Made by a program: the position numbers and the translations under genes. From Methylocapsa palsarum (GTDB lineage: Bacteria; Pseudomonadota; Alphaproteobacteria; Rhizobiales; Beijerinckiaceae): 64,000 nt of DNA. The stretch lies in contig NZ_FOSN01000015.1 of assembly GCF_900114285.1 (NCBI RefSeq), forward strand, positions 1 to 64,000, given 5' to 3'. This document shows positions 29,643 to 39,492 of this stretch, in pieces (position 1 is the first letter of the stretch; the number at the start of each line of letters is the position of its first letter). A model generated the notes under the pieces. That model saw only the letters and a list, made by a program, of their open reading frames with translations. It had not been told where the DNA came from and did no database searches.

Positions 29643-30830
29643 ATGACCGCACAGGATCAGGTGGTGATCGCCGCCGCCGCCCGCACACCAATAGGCGGCT
29701 TTCAGGGAGAATTCAAAGAGCTTGCGGCCTCCGACCTCGGCGCCGTCTCGATCCGCTCCGTCCTTGAACGTTCGGGAATAGCTGGAGCGGAGATCGACGA
29801 AGTGATCATGGGCTGCGTCCTCAGCGCCGGGCAAGGTCAGGCGCCCGCGCGTCAGGCCGCCCTCAAGGCCGGACTTCATGACGGCGCGGGCTGCACCACA
29901 ATCAACAAAATGTGCGGCTCCGGCATGAAGGCCATCATGCTTGGCCACGACCTCCTGCGCGCGGACAGCGCCGCGATCGTCGTCGCGGGCGGCATGGAGA
30001 GCATGACCAGGGCTCCCTATCTCCTAGAAAAGGCGCGGTCCGGCTACCGGATGGGCCATGGCAGGCTGATCGATCATATGTTCCTCGACGGACTTGAGGA
30101 CGCCTATGGCGAACGCTCGCCCATGGGAGCCTTCGCCGAGGATTGCGCGCACGCCTTCCAGTTCACGAGGGCGGCTCAGGACGAATTCGCCATCCGCTCG
30201 CTGGAGCGGGCGCAAAAAGCGATTTCGGACGGAAGCTTTCGCGCCGAAATCGCGACGGTCGAGGCCCCTGCCGGCAAATCGACGCAGACCGTTTGCGACG
30301 ACGAGCAGCCGCTCAAGGCGAAAATGGACAAAATTCCCCATCTGAAGCCCGCGTTCCGCGCGGACGGAACGGTCACCGCGGCGAATTCGAGTTCGATTTC
30401 GGACGGCGCGGCCGCCCTCCTCCTGATGCGGCGCTCCGAGGCGGAGAGACGTGGCGCCGCGCCGCTGGCGGCAATCTGCGGTCACGCCACGCATGCGCAG
30501 GCGCCGGGAGACTTCGCGACCGCTCCCATCGGCGCCTTGCGAAAACTGATGGCGAAAACCGGCTGGTCCGCGAGCGGCGTCGATCTTTTTGAAATCAACG
30601 AGGCTTTCGCGGTCGTCGCGATGGCGGCGATGCGGGAGCTGGGACTGCCGCCCGAGAAGGTCAACATTCATGGCGGCGCCTGCGCGCTCGGGCATCCGAT
30701 CGGCGCGTCGGGAGCGAGAATTGTCGTGACCCTGATCGCGGCTCTGCGTCAATACGGCCTCAAACGCGGCATGGCCGCGTTGTGCATCGGCGGCGGAGAG
30801 GCGACCGCTCTCGCCGTCGAACTGGCGTGA
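29643..30830 (+). CDS. Acetyl-CoA C-acetyltransferase (thiolase)
   Basis: 395 residues. Claisen condensation of two acetyl-CoA to acetoacetyl-CoA, or the reverse. Nucleophilic cysteine C91 in NKMCGSGMKA, the NEAFAVVAM histidine-free loop with the catalytic His in GGACALGHPIGASGARIV, and the second Cys in ALCIGGGEA. GAGG precedes the ATG. Members serve polyhydroxybutyrate synthesis or fatty-acid degradation; no phaB or fad genes are adjacent to decide (phaA/atoB not assigned). Confidence 0.94.
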   Translation: MTAQDQVVIAAAARTPIGGFQGEFKELAASDLGAVSIRSVLERSGIAGAEIDEVIMGCVLSAGQGQAPARQAALKAGLHDGAGCTTINKMCGSGMKAIMLGHDLLRADSAAIVVAGGMESMTRAPYLLEKARSGYRMGHGRLIDHMFLDGLEDAYGERSPMGAFAEDCAHAFQFTRAAQDEFAIRSLERAQKAISDGSFRAEIATVEAPAGKSTQTVCDDEQPLKAKMDKIPHLKPAFRADGTVTAANSSSISDGAAALLLMRRSEAERRGAAPLAAICGHATHAQAPGDFATAPIGALRKLMAKTGWSASGVDLFEINEAFAVVAMAAMRELGLPPEKVNIHGGACALGHPIGASGARIVVTLIAALRQYGLKRGMAALCIGGGEATALAVELA

Positions 30831-30917
30831 AGCGGTCGCGGCGGTTGCGCCGGGATGAACGGAACCTGTAAGCGAAGACCTTGAGAGCGAAGACCTCGAG
30901 AGCGAAGGATGACGAGC

Positions 30918-31352
30918 ATGAGCGACGATCAAGGTTTCGACAGGGATTCCGACAAAAGTTTCACTCACGGCGTCGATCCGACGCCTCACGTCGAAAAACC
31001 TTCCTTGCGGTCAGCAGAACCTTCCTCGCGCTCAGAGACCGAGCGAGCCCGGCCAGCGCAATCGGCGCCACTCCTTTTGCCCGGAGACGACGCCCTGACC
31101 CGGTTTCTCGGCGGCTCCCCTGGCGCCGTGTTCTGGCGGCTTCTGTTCGCGTCCTTGATCGTCGGCGCCTTCCTGATGTGGCTCGACATCAGGCCCGCCG
31201 ACATTTTCAACGGCCTAATGCAGCTCGTGAACCGCATCTGGGGACTTGGGTTCGACGCAATCCGCGAGGTCGCGGACTATATCCTCGTCGGGGCCGCGCT
31301 GGTCATTCCCGTCTGGCTCGCTCTGCGTCTGTTGAGCATGCGCGGACGCTGA
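30918..31352 (+). CDS. DUF6460 membrane protein
   Basis: 144 residues from the ATG at 30918 (AAGG 9 bases upstream; an ATG at 30909 is too close to it). A polar N-terminal third precedes LTRFLGGSPGAVFWRLLFASLIVG, the start of the DUF6460 domain as I know it, and two transmembrane helices (about 78-95 and 115-137). Function unknown; widespread in Hyphomicrobiales. Confidence 0.7.
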   Translation: MSDDQGFDRDSDKSFTHGVDPTPHVEKPSLRSAEPSSRSETERARPAQSAPLLLPGDDALTRFLGGSPGAVFWRLLFASLIVGAFLMWLDIRPADIFNGLMQLVNRIWGLGFDAIREVADYILVGAALVIPVWLALRLLSMRGR

Positions 31353-31405
31353 ACGCCGGGGCGATGTGTTGAAATGCGGGTACTTGTTCAGGGGTGGAGA
31401 AACAA

Positions 31406-31636
31406 ATGAAGTTCAACGGCGCTCTTTTCCTTGCGGCCGCGCTGCTGGTCGCTCCGGCTGCGGCCAATGCGCATCAGCACGCCCGCCATCATCGCCACCA
31501 CGGCAAGAGTCTCTCCGCTCAGGACAGGGCGCGCTTCGATCATTCCGGCACGCGGGGACGCATGGCCTCGGCGCCAACTCGAGGCGGCTCGAGGGGCCCG
31601 GCAACTTCTCTTCGCCCCGTTAGAGCGCTTTCCTGA
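31406..31636 (+). CDS. Small secreted His/Arg-rich protein
   Basis: 76 residues: a signal peptide (cleavage near AANAHQ), then a histidine cluster HQHARHHRHHGK and a basic, Gly/Ser-rich tail. The last residues and the TGA stop lie in the first bases of a diverged RIME-like repeat (31621 on), so the C-terminus was probably replaced by the repeat. Histidine clustering suggests metal binding, by inference only. GGAG precedes the ATG by 6 bases. Confidence 0.6.
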   Translation: MKFNGALFLAAALLVAPAAANAHQHARHHRHHGKSLSAQDRARFDHSGTRGRMASAPTRGGSRGPATSLRPVRALS

Positions 31637-31728
31637 CCGGATGGAATCTTCGGTCGATGAGAAATCGCCCCCGATTCAAAGGCCTGAGCATATCCTGATT
31701 GATCAGATCGAACCGGAACATGCTGTAA
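31621..31728 (+). repeat. Diverged RIME-like repeat, copy 5
   Basis: TAGAGCGCTTTCC, then a changed first palindrome (GACCGGATGGAATCTTCGGTC), the spacer GAGAAATCGC..GATTCAAAGGCCTGAGCATAT, and a second hairpin ending GAACATGCTG. The order of blocks equals copy 1, with many substitutions. It lies between a small secreted protein gene and the 3' end of ftsZ. Confidence 0.65.
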
Positions 31729-31731
31729 TCC

Positions 31732-31765
31732 GTCCCCGGCGACATCATGGTTGTCGTCGGGGGAC
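31732..31765 (-). terminator. GC-rich stem-loop downstream of ftsZ
   Basis: The arms GTCCCCGGCGAC (31732-31743) and GTCGTCGGGGGAC (31753-31765) pair with one bulge around a 9-base loop. It lies 84 bases after the ftsZ stop on the ftsZ strand and could end the dcw transcript. No T run follows. Confidence 0.35.
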
Positions 31766-31848
31766 ATCTCCTACGCCCGCGAGGTGGAGGAAGCGTCACG
31801 AGGATCTTGCCGCAAAGCCGCAAGTCCCCGTGTTTCGCCTGTAACGCC

Positions 31849-33639
31849 TCAGCTTGACTGCCTGCGCAGGAACGCGGGGATTTCCAGGTGATCCTCTTCG
31901 CGCGGCTGATAGGCGGGCCTGCCATACTCAGCCGGAGGCTGGGAAGGCCGCTGCGGGGCCGAGGGCTGCTGCGGCCGCTTGCCATATTCGGCATGGACGG
32001 CGTTGGGCGCCTGCGGACGCTGAACCGAAGGCGGGGACGCCGGATGCCGGCTCTGCTGCTGCGGCCTCTCCTGCTGGGCATGCCTTTCTTGCTGGGCGTG
32101 CCTGTCCTGCTGGGAATGCCGGTCCTGAACCGGATAATCCTGCGTCGCGTCGTCATGGCGGCTGCTGCCGAAGGACGCCAGCCTTTCGAGGAGAGAGCGG
32201 CGCTTGACTTCGGGATGCGCCTGCGCCGCGATTTCTCCGCGTTGCGCGCGAATCTGGTTCTGGCCCGGGAGCGGCAAATCGTCGATCTGCGGCATCCGCT
32301 TCTGCCGGATGACGGGCGATTCGGCGGCGCCAGGAATGAACGGTCCGCGCTCGAAATGATCGTCGTGACGCATCTCGGGCTGCGGCGATTCCGCGTAATG
32401 ATGTGATTGGGGCGCGGACTCCTGGACGTACACGCCCTGCTGCGAGCCATTATGAAGCTGAACCGGCGCCGCGGGTGCCTGCGGCGTGCGTGGCTCTGCA
32501 TAGGCCGTCTCGGCATAGGCCGTCTCGGAATGGGTCTGCGCGTAGCTCTGCGGCGCGGCGTTGGAATAAGCGCCCTGACCCGTTTCGATCGGGCGGCCCG
32601 AGGTCTGCGCGCGCAGCCGGTTGGCGACCTCGGTGATGCGGGCTTCGGCGCCGTTCATCTCGAAGATGCCGGCGGGATGATCGATGCCGGTGGCGACGAC
32701 CGAGACGCGCACGATCCCGTCGAGGCTTTGATCGAATGTCGCGCCGAGAATGATGTTGGCGTCCTCGTCGACCTCCTGGCGGATGCGGCCCGCCGCTTCG
32801 TCGACCTCATAGAGCGTGAGGTCGTTGCCGCCGGTGATCGAAATCAAAAGCCCGCGGGCGCCCTTCATCGACACTTCGTCGAGCAGCGGATTGGCGATCG
32901 CCGCTTCCGCGGCGAGGATCGCGCGGCGGTCGCCCGACGCTTCGCCGGTGCCCATCATGGCTTTGCCCATTTCCCGCATGATCGCGCGGACGTCGGCGAA
33001 ATCGAGGTTGATGAGGCCTTCCTTCACCATCAGATCGGTGATGCAGGCGACGCCGGAGTAAAGCACCTGATCGGCCATCGCGAAGGCGTCGGCGAAGGTG
33101 GTTTTCTCTGTCGCGATCCGGAACAGATTCTGGTTTGGAATGATGATCAGCGTGTCGACCGCTTTTTGCAGTTCGTTGATGCCCGCCTCGGCGACGCGCA
33201 TCCGCTTTGCGCCCTCGAACTGGAAGGGTTTGGTGACGACGCCGACGGTGAGGATTCCCATGTCGCGGGCGGCCCGCGCAATCACCGGAGCGGCGCCGGT
33301 TCCGGTGCCGCCGCCCATGCCGGCCGTCACAAAGCACATGTGAGCGCCCGTGAGGTGATCGCGGATTTCCTCAATCGCCTCTTCCGCCGCGGCGCGTCCA
33401 ACTTCAGGCTGCGATCCAGCGCCGAGGCCTTCGGTCACCTGGAGGCCCATCTGGATGATCCGCTCGGCTTTCGAGGCCGTGAGCGCCTGCGCGTCCGTAT
33501 TGGCGGCGATGAAATCGACCCCAATCAGACCCGACACGATCATGTTGTTGACGGCGTTGCCGCCTGCTCCGCCAATGCCGCATACCATGATGCGGGGCTT
33601 CAGTTCCCGCAATTCGGGAGCTTTGAGATTGATGGTCAT
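31849..33639 (-). CDS. ftsZ: Cell division protein FtsZ
   Basis: Tubulin-like GTPase that forms the Z-ring. 596 residues: GTP-binding [11 protein letters not shown] (20-30) and the tubulin signature GGGTGTG (109-115), with a catalytic-loop [11 protein letters not shown]. The globular domain ends near 320. A very long (about 260-residue) Gln/Pro/His-rich linker follows, with four tandem hexapeptides, then the conserved C-terminal peptide EIPAFLRRQ that binds FtsA. Long linkers are usual in Hyphomicrobiales FtsZ. It is the last gene of the dcw cluster, 110 bases after ftsA, a gap that may hold an internal promoter. Confidence 0.97.
   Translation of the reverse strand: MTINLKAPELRELKPRIMVCGIGGAGGNAVNNMIVSGLIGVDFIAANTDAQALTASKAERIIQMGLQVTEGLGAGSQPEVGRAAAEEAIEEIRDHLTGAHMCFVTAGMGGGTGTGAAPVIARAARDMGILTVGVVTKPFQFEGAKRMRVAEAGINELQKAVDTLIIIPNQNLFRIATEKTTFADAFAMADQVLYSGVACITDLMVKEGLINLDFADVRAIMREMGKAMMGTGEASGDRRAILAAEAAIANPLLDEVSMKGARGLLISITGGNDLTLYEVDEAAGRIRQEVDEDANIILGATFDQSLDGIVRVSVVATGIDHPAGIFEMNGAEARITEVANRLRAQTSGRPIETGQGAYSNAAPQSYAQTHSETAYAETAYAEPRTPQAPAAPVQLHNGSQQGVYVQESAPQSHHYAESPQPEMRHDDHFERGPFIPGAAESPVIRQKRMPQIDDLPLPGQNQIRAQRGEIAAQAHPEVKRRSLLERLASFGSSRHDDATQDYPVQDRHSQQDRHAQQERHAQQERPQQQSRHPASPPSVQRPQAPNAVHAEYGKRPQQPSAPQRPSQPPAEYGRPAYQPREEDHLEIPAFLRRQSS
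32053..32124 (-). repeat. 18-bp tandem repeat inside the FtsZ linker
   Basis: Four in-frame 18-bp units encode [18 protein letters not shown] and ERPQQQ. The unit boundaries are conserved at the DNA level, so this is recent slippage-type expansion within the disordered linker rather than conserved protein structure. Confidence 0.85.
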
Positions 33640-33749
33640 CGTCTGGCCTCTCGACGTTGGAGCGCCGATCAGGGACGCCCAGGTTTCATTTCATGTGATT
33701 CGCGTCTTGTTGGAAAGGGCCGCCACCCTTTTCAACACCTACGCGGCCG

Positions 33750-35066
33750 TCAAAAACTGCTCTTAAACCATCTTCCGACCCGGCCAATGTAGCCGTTCGA
33801 GCCAGCCGCCGAGACGGCGTCCTGCCGCGACGGTCGGAAATGTTCGTTGCCGCTTACTTGTGGATAAACCAAAAGTCCGAGCGACGCAGAAAACGCCGGG
33901 TTCTTCGCCGATTCGGGCAGCCCCTGGATTCCGAGCGGACGCCCGATCCGGACCTGGCCCGTGACGATTCGCTTGGCCGCCTCCTGCATCCCGGTGAGCT
34001 GGCTCGCCCCTCCGGTCAGCACCAGCCTGCGGCCAGCATGCGCGGGAAATCCGGCGCTTTTCAGCCGATCGCGCACCAGTTCGAGAATTTCCTCGACGCG
34101 CGGTTTGATGATCTTGATCAGATGCGCCTTGGGCACATGCGCGGGATGGTCGCCGTCTTCGCCAACCTGCACCACAGAGACCGTCTCCCGCTCGTCGGAC
34201 GCTGAGGCGAGGCAGGCGCCGTAAAGCGTCTTCAGGCGTTCGGCGTCGTCGAGCCTGATGCTCAGGCCGCGGGCGATGTCCATGGTCACGTGATTGCCGC
34301 CAAGGGCGACAGCGTCGACATGGGTGAGATTGCCGCCCGAAAACACGCTGACCGACGTCGTGCCGCCGCCCATGTCGATCAAGGCGGCGCCGAGTTCGGC
34401 TTCATCGTCGGCGAGCGTCGACAATCCGGCCGCGTAAGGCGTCGCGACCATCGCGTCGACCTTGAGATGGCAACGTTCGACCGCCAGCATTAGGTTGCGC
34501 GCGGCGGCGGCGTCGCAGCTCAGAACATGCATGGACGCGCTGAGCGAATCGCCGATCATCCCGTCGGGATCGCTGATATGGCGGACCTCGCCGATCGAAA
34601 AACCGATCGGCAGCGAGTGCAACACGGCGCGACCGTCGCGCCCGCCCCGCGCGGTGCAGGCTTCGAGAACGCGATGGACGTCGGCTTGCGAAACGGCCCG
34701 GCCGGCGAGATCCACCTTGGCGTCGAACAGCTGCGAGGCGAGCCTGCCCCCCGTCACATTGACGATCACGCTTTCGACCTGGACGCCGGCCATCCGCTCA
34801 GCGGCGTCGACCGCAAGCCTGATGGCGTGTTCGACGGCCTCCATATCGACCACCGCGCCGCCCTTGATCCCGCGCGAGCGCTGATGGCCGATGCCGAGAA
34901 TGCGGCAGCGATGCGTGCGGCCGCGCAGGGTTTGCGACGGATCGGTGGGATTGAGCCTGGCGACGAGGCAGACGATTTTGGAGGTGCCTATGTCAAGCAC
35001 GGAGAGGATCGCGCTCTTTCGCACCGGAAGGGGACGCAGACGATGTGGCAAGGTCCGCGAATTCAT
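33750..35066 (-). CDS. ftsA: Cell division protein FtsA
   Basis: Actin-like protein that tethers FtsZ to the membrane. 438 residues with phosphate loops LDIGTSKIVCLVA and DMGGGTTSVSVFSGG, adenosine loop LTGGASQLTG and a C-terminal amphipathic end (GRVGRWFKSSF) for membrane binding. The ATG at 35066 overlaps the ftsQ stop (ATGA). Family length is normal, with an N-terminal basic extension of about 20 residues. Confidence 0.96.
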   Translation of the reverse strand: MNSRTLPHRLRPLPVRKSAILSVLDIGTSKIVCLVARLNPTDPSQTLRGRTHRCRILGIGHQRSRGIKGGAVVDMEAVEHAIRLAVDAAERMAGVQVESVIVNVTGGRLASQLFDAKVDLAGRAVSQADVHRVLEACTARGGRDGRAVLHSLPIGFSIGEVRHISDPDGMIGDSLSASMHVLSCDAAAARNLMLAVERCHLKVDAMVATPYAAGLSTLADDEAELGAALIDMGGGTTSVSVFSGGNLTHVDAVALGGNHVTMDIARGLSIRLDDAERLKTLYGACLASASDERETVSVVQVGEDGDHPAHVPKAHLIKIIKPRVEEILELVRDRLKSAGFPAHAGRRLVLTGGASQLTGMQEAAKRIVTGQVRIGRPLGIQGLPESAKNPAFSASLGLLVYPQVSGNEHFRPSRQDAVSAAGSNGYIGRVGRWFKSSF

Positions 35067-36055
35067 ATCTGACCGCCTTTCGTCTTGGTCTTGTGGGCGA
35101 AGGTCTCGGCGCGGGCCGCGGCGGAATCCTCGGTGAGGCGCGCGATCATGCGGTCGGGCTGGCGCAGATCGAGCGACAGCACGTCTTTCTCAAGCACATG
35201 CGAGTCGCGCTGAAGCCGAACGAGGCTCGCCATCGCCGCCGCCGGATTGAATTCGGGAAGATAGACGTCGATCCCGTTCGTCATCTTCAGCGTCCAGCGC
35301 CGGCCGGACACCAGGATCCCGGCCTGTATCTTGTCCCTCATGTCTCCGGCGGCTTCGAGCAGGGCGAGGTATTCCCCGAGCTTTTCGTTGGCGCCCGGAC
35401 CGACGACGAGCGGCAGGCGAACAAAACGCTGGTCGCGCATGAGGTCGAGCGGCGTGCCGTCCGACGCGACGATGTTCACGTGGCCGTCCTTCTGCCAGAG
35501 CGCGAAGGGCTGGCGCTCCTCGATTTCGATCAGGAGCCGGTCGGGATATAATTTCGTGACGCTCGCTTCCTTGACGAGCGCGAGCTTCTCCAGCCGCTCC
35601 CTGACCTTGGCCACATCAAGAAACGGCAGCGAACTGCGCGGGCCGATTTCGGCGACGCCCAGCACTTCGGCCTCGCTGAGTTCGGTCTGGCCGGTGATCG
35701 TGACCGCCTCGATCCCGAACCCGAAGACCCTCGCCGCGATGTCGGCGGGGGCGCCGTTCTCCGCGATGAACGCGTCATATTCGCCGCCCCGCACCGCGCC
35801 ATAGGCGCCGGCGCCGAGAAAAACAGCCGAGATGAAAACGAATGTCGCCGCCGGGTTGCTCAACGCCACGACGGCGCGACGCCAGAGGCCGGATCTGACC
35901 CTTCGCGCGCGCGGGCGCGCCTTGGCGCGAGGCGCGGTGAACGCCAGCGCCGCTGAGGCCCCGCGCGGCCCAGAACCCGCCGATGAAAACGGAACCGGCG
36001 CAAAGCCGGGCACCGCCGTTCTCAACGATCGCAGGAGGCGTCTTCGACCATCCAT
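35063..36055 (-). CDS. ftsQ: Cell division protein FtsQ
   Basis: Bitopic divisome protein linking early and late division proteins. 330 residues: a long basic, Ala/Arg-rich cytoplasmic N-terminus (1-62), one transmembrane helix (about 67-87), the POTRA domain (VEAVTITGQTELSEAEVL, then LPFLDVAKVRERLEKL), and the FtsQ-type domain with IEERQPFALWQ and VYLPEFNPAAAMASLVRL. The start overlaps the ddl 3' end by 34 bases. A shorter start is possible but the cytoplasmic tail fits alphaproteobacterial FtsQ. Confidence 0.93.
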   Translation of the reverse strand: MDGRRRLLRSLRTAVPGFAPVPFSSAGSGPRGASAALAFTAPRAKARPRARRVRSGLWRRAVVALSNPAATFVFISAVFLGAGAYGAVRGGEYDAFIAENGAPADIAARVFGFGIEAVTITGQTELSEAEVLGVAEIGPRSSLPFLDVAKVRERLEKLALVKEASVTKLYPDRLLIEIEERQPFALWQKDGHVNIVASDGTPLDLMRDQRFVRLPLVVGPGANEKLGEYLALLEAAGDMRDKIQAGILVSGRRWTLKMTNGIDVYLPEFNPAAAMASLVRLQRDSHVLEKDVLSLDLRQPDRMIARLTEDSAAARAETFAHKTKTKGGQI

Positions 36056-36945
36056 CGGACAAGCTCACCAAATGACAGGCCGGCGTAAGCGGCGATTTCG
36101 GGCACGAGGGACGTCTCGGTCATACCGGGCTGGCTGTTGACTTCAAGAACCACGAGTTCCGCGGTTCCCCCCGGAAGATCGTCGTAACGGAAGTCCGTCC
36201 GGCTTACGCCGCGGCAACCGAGCGCCCTGTGCGCCACAAGAGCTAACTCTTGTACATTTTGGTAAATAATTCCTTTAAGATTCGCCGGAAGCTCGTGGAT
36301 CGAGCCTCCCGGCGCATATTTCGCGTCGTAGTCGTACCAGCCGCCGCCCGCCGCCTTGATCTCGATGACGGCGGGGGCCTTGTCGCCGATGACCGCGCAG
36401 GTCAGCTCGCGTCCCGCCACATAGCTTTCGATCAGGACCGTCTCGCCGTAGGACCAGTCCGCGCGGGTCAGCTCCTGCGGCGGGTGCTCCTGATCGGCCC
36501 GCACGATGATCACCCCGAAGGACGATCCCTCGCTCAGCGGCTTCACGACATAAGGCGGCGGCAGGACATGTTTTTTGGCGGCTTCGAGCCGGCTGACCGT
36601 GACGCCCTTGGCCACCGGGACGCCCGCGGCGCGCAGCACGTCCCTGGCCTTGTCCTTCTGCATGGCGAGCGCGGAGGCCAGCACGCCCGAATGGGTGTAG
36701 GGAATCCTTAACATTTCGAGGATTCCCTGAATGATTCCGTCCTCGCCGAATCGCCCGTGCAAGGCGTTGAAGGCGACGTCGGGACGCAGATCGGACAGGG
36801 TCTGGGAAACATGACGGTCAACGTCGAGGCGCGTGACCTTGAATCCCTCGGCCTCGAGCGCCTTGGCGCAGGCCTCGCCGGATCGCAAGGAGACGTCCCG
36901 CTCCGCCGAAAGCCCGCCCATCAGCACGGCGACGTGTCTGGTCAT
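36022..36945 (-). CDS. ddl: D-alanine-D-alanine ligase
   Basis: Makes D-Ala-D-Ala for the peptidoglycan stem. 307 residues, ATP-grasp fold: N-terminal VLMGGLSAERDVSLRSG, PYTHSGVLASALAMQKD, the loop PLSEGSSFGV, the Mg-binding TDFRYDD and EVNSQPGMTETS, and the ending LVRWMVEDA. The ATG at 36945 is the family start with AGGA 9 bases upstream; the frame is open further upstream into an intergenic palindrome. Corresponds to ddlB by position. Confidence 0.96.
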   Translation of the reverse strand: MTRHVAVLMGGLSAERDVSLRSGEACAKALEAEGFKVTRLDVDRHVSQTLSDLRPDVAFNALHGRFGEDGIIQGILEMLRIPYTHSGVLASALAMQKDKARDVLRAAGVPVAKGVTVSRLEAAKKHVLPPPYVVKPLSEGSSFGVIIVRADQEHPPQELTRADWSYGETVLIESYVAGRELTCAVIGDKAPAVIEIKAAGGGWYDYDAKYAPGGSIHELPANLKGIIYQNVQELALVAHRALGCRGVSRTDFRYDDLPGGTAELVVLEVNSQPGMTETSLVPEIAAYAGLSFGELVRWMVEDASCDR

Positions 36946-36984
36946 GCGAAAAGTCCTGTAAGAAGAATAAGAGAAGCCGCACCG

Positions 36985-37026
36985 CATCCTTCGAGACGCG
37001 CCCTTCTGGCGCTCCTCTGGATGAGG
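36985..37026. repeat. REP-like palindrome between murB and ddl
   Basis: The sequence begins CATCCTTCGAGACGCGCC and ends GGCGCTCCTCTGGATGAGG: outer CATCC/GGATG and inner GAGACGCGCC/GGCGCTCCTC arms around a short loop. I recognise this from memory as a common short palindromic repeat in Bradyrhizobium-like genomes, often seen with CTCAGGATGAGG. It sits in the only gap over 100 bases inside the murE-to-ftsA part of the cluster. Confidence 0.65.
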
Positions 37027-37069
37027 GTCGGCATCGCACAAACCCCGCCCGTGTCTGGCCGCGCCATGC

Positions 37070-38086
37070 TCAAGCCCCATCGTTCTGAGGAGCCGACACG
37101 GCAGGCGTTTCGAAGAACGAAGCGGCGCCGCGCGGAACCCCTACCCGTTTGATTTCCCATTCGAGCGTAACCCCGCTCGTCTCCAGCACGCGGGCGCGAA
37201 CGGTTTCGCCGAGTGCCTCGAGGTCAGCGGCGCTCGCCGTGCCGCGATTGATGAGGAAATTGCAATGAAGCTCCGACACCTGCGCGTCGCCGATGGCCAA
37301 CCCCCGGCACCCGGCCTTGTCGATCAGCTCCCAGGCCTTCGCGCCAGGCGGGTTCTTGAAGGTCGAGCCGCCGGTGCGGGTGTTGACCGGCTGGGTTTGC
37401 GCGCGGGTCCGCGTGATTTCGGCCATCTCGGCCAAGATCGCCGATTTGTCGCCCGCCTCGCCCGAGAAAACGGCGTTGGTGAAAATGACGTCCGCCGGGG
37501 CTCCGCAATGGCGGTAGGAAAAGTCCATGTCTCGGCCGGAAAACGTGACGAACTCGCCATTGCGCCGCACGCCGCGGCAGGAGACGAACACATCCTTGAT
37601 CTCGGCGCCATAGGCGCCCGCGTTCATCCGCAGCGCGCCGCCGATTGCGCCGGGAACGCCGCGCAGGAACGCAAGACCCGCAAGGCCCGCCTCGGCGGCG
37701 GCGGAGGCGGCCTTGACATCCGGCGCGCCAGCGCCCGCCCGGATCAGCGGACCTTGAACAGCGATCTCCTGAAACGGTTTGCCAAGCCGGACCACGACCC
37801 CCTCGAGGCCGCCGTCGCGCACCAGCATGTTGGAGCCAAGGCCGATCGTCAGCACCCTAATCGCCGGGTCGAGGCGCGTGAGAAAATAGGCGAGATCCAG
37901 TTCGTCCGCGGGTTCGAACAGGGCTTGCGCGGGGCCGCCGGTCCGAAACCACGACATTCCCGCCAGCGGCGCGTTGGGGCTGAGCTTCCCGCGCAGATCC
38001 GGCATCGCCACGCGAAAAGCGGGCGTGAGGTCGGGAAAGCTCACGGAAGCCTCTTGGCCGCGCAAAGATCCGGGGCTGGCGCTCAT
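37070..38086 (-). CDS. murB: UDP-N-acetylenolpyruvoylglucosamine reductase
   Basis: FAD/NADPH-dependent step to UDP-MurNAc. 338 residues: [12 protein letters not shown], the FAD-binding [13 protein letters not shown]-like segment ([14 protein letters not shown]), [18 protein letters not shown], catalytic serine in [12 protein letters not shown], and the late [14 protein letters not shown]. Type IIb-like length. The ATG at 38086 overlaps the murC stop (ATGA). A REP-like palindrome separates it from ddl. Confidence 0.96.
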   Translation of the reverse strand: MSASPGSLRGQEASVSFPDLTPAFRVAMPDLRGKLSPNAPLAGMSWFRTGGPAQALFEPADELDLAYFLTRLDPAIRVLTIGLGSNMLVRDGGLEGVVVRLGKPFQEIAVQGPLIRAGAGAPDVKAASAAAEAGLAGLAFLRGVPGAIGGALRMNAGAYGAEIKDVFVSCRGVRRNGEFVTFSGRDMDFSYRHCGAPADVIFTNAVFSGEAGDKSAILAEMAEITRTRAQTQPVNTRTGGSTFKNPPGAKAWELIDKAGCRGLAIGDAQVSELHCNFLINRGTASAADLEALGETVRARVLETSGVTLEWEIKRVGVPRGAASFFETPAVSAPQNDGA

Positions 38087-39492
38087 GCGGCACCCCCCGC
38101 CGCGAGCTGACCCGGCAGCGCATAGGCCCATTGGGTGATATTTCCGGCGCCCAGAAAGACGACATAATCGCCGGGCCTTGCGAGCGTGCGGATGAGGCCC
38201 GGCAGATCCTCGGGATTATTCAGCGCCAGAGCCTGCCTGTGCCCGCGCGCCTTCAGGGCGGCGACGAGATGATCACGGTCGGCGCCCTCGATCGGCGCTT
38301 CCCCGGCGGTGTAGACGTCGGCGACGATCACGACGTCAGCGTCGTTGAAACAGCCGGCGAATTCGCTGAACAGCGAATGGAGCCTTGTGTAGCGATGCGG
38401 CTGCACGATGGCGATGACGCGCGCCGAGGTCGAGGCGCGCGCGGCGCGCAGCACCGCGGCGATCTCGACGGGGTGGTGGCCATAATCGTCGAAGATCAGG
38501 GCGCCGTTCCACTCGCCGGTGCGGGTGAACCGGCGCTTGACGCCGCCAAATCCCTTCAGCGCCGCGCGGATTCCATCGGCGCTGACGCCGAGTTCGTGGG
38601 CGACCGCAAGCGCCGCCGTCGCGTTTAGCGCGTTATGGTGGCCGGGCATTGGCATCAGTATGTTTTCGAGCGCGGTTTCCGCGCCGCTCTTGCGATCGCG
38701 GATGATCGCGGTGAAGCGCGACACCCCGCCGTTGAGATCGACGTCGACGAGCCTGACGTCGGCATGGGGATTTTCGCCATAGGTGACGATGCGGCGGTCC
38801 TCGATCTTGCCGACCAGCTCCTGGACGGTCGGATGGTCAAGGCACATCACCGCGAATCCGTAGAAGGGGATGTTCTCGATGAAGGCGCGGAACGCCTCCT
38901 TGATGGCGTCGAAGGTGCCGAAATGATCGAGATGTTCGGGATCGATGTTGGTGACGACCGCGACGTCCGCCGGAAGCTTCAGGAAGGTGCCGTCGCTTTC
39001 GTCGGCCTCGACCACCATCCAGTCGCCGGCGCCAAGCCGCGCATTGGTTCCGTAGGCGTTGATGATGCCGCCGTTGATGACGGTCGGATCGAAATGACCC
39101 GCTTCCAGAAGCGCGGCGACGAGCGAGGTCGTCGTCGTCTTGCCGTGCGTCCCGGCGATCGCGACGCATTGCTTCAGGCGCATCAGTTCGGCGAGCATCT
39201 CGGCGCGGCGCACCACGGGCAGGCGCTTTTCGCGCGCGAAGACAAGCTCGAAATTGTCGCGCTTGATCGCGGTCGAGACCACGACGACCTCCGCGGCGCC
39301 GATATTCTCCGCGCGGTGGCCGACATGCACGATCGCGCCTTTCGAGCGAAGCCGCTGGACGTTGGCGTTCTCGCTGGCGTCAGATCCTTGAACCCGGTAG
39401 CCGAGATTCATCAACACTTCGGCGATGCCGGACATGCCGATGCCGCCGATCCCGATGAAATGGATCGGGCCAAGTTCGTGCGGCAGTTTCAT
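38083..39492 (-). CDS. murC: UDP-N-acetylmuramate-L-alanine ligase
   Basis: Adds L-Ala to UDP-MurNAc. 469 residues: N-terminal Rossmann motif [19 protein letters not shown] loop [37 protein letters not shown], and the third-domain [10 protein letters not shown]. The ATG at 39492 overlaps the murG stop (ATGA). Length is normal. Confidence 0.97.
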   Translation of the reverse strand: MKLPHELGPIHFIGIGGIGMSGIAEVLMNLGYRVQGSDASENANVQRLRSKGAIVHVGHRAENIGAAEVVVVSTAIKRDNFELVFAREKRLPVVRRAEMLAELMRLKQCVAIAGTHGKTTTTSLVAALLEAGHFDPTVINGGIINAYGTNARLGAGDWMVVEADESDGTFLKLPADVAVVTNIDPEHLDHFGTFDAIKEAFRAFIENIPFYGFAVMCLDHPTVQELVGKIEDRRIVTYGENPHADVRLVDVDLNGGVSRFTAIIRDRKSGAETALENILMPMPGHHNALNATAALAVAHELGVSADGIRAALKGFGGVKRRFTRTGEWNGALIFDDYGHHPVEIAAVLRAARASTSARVIAIVQPHRYTRLHSLFSEFAGCFNDADVVIVADVYTAGEAPIEGADRDHLVAALKARGHRQALALNNPEDLPGLIRTLARPGDYVVFLGAGNITQWAYALPGQLAAGGAA

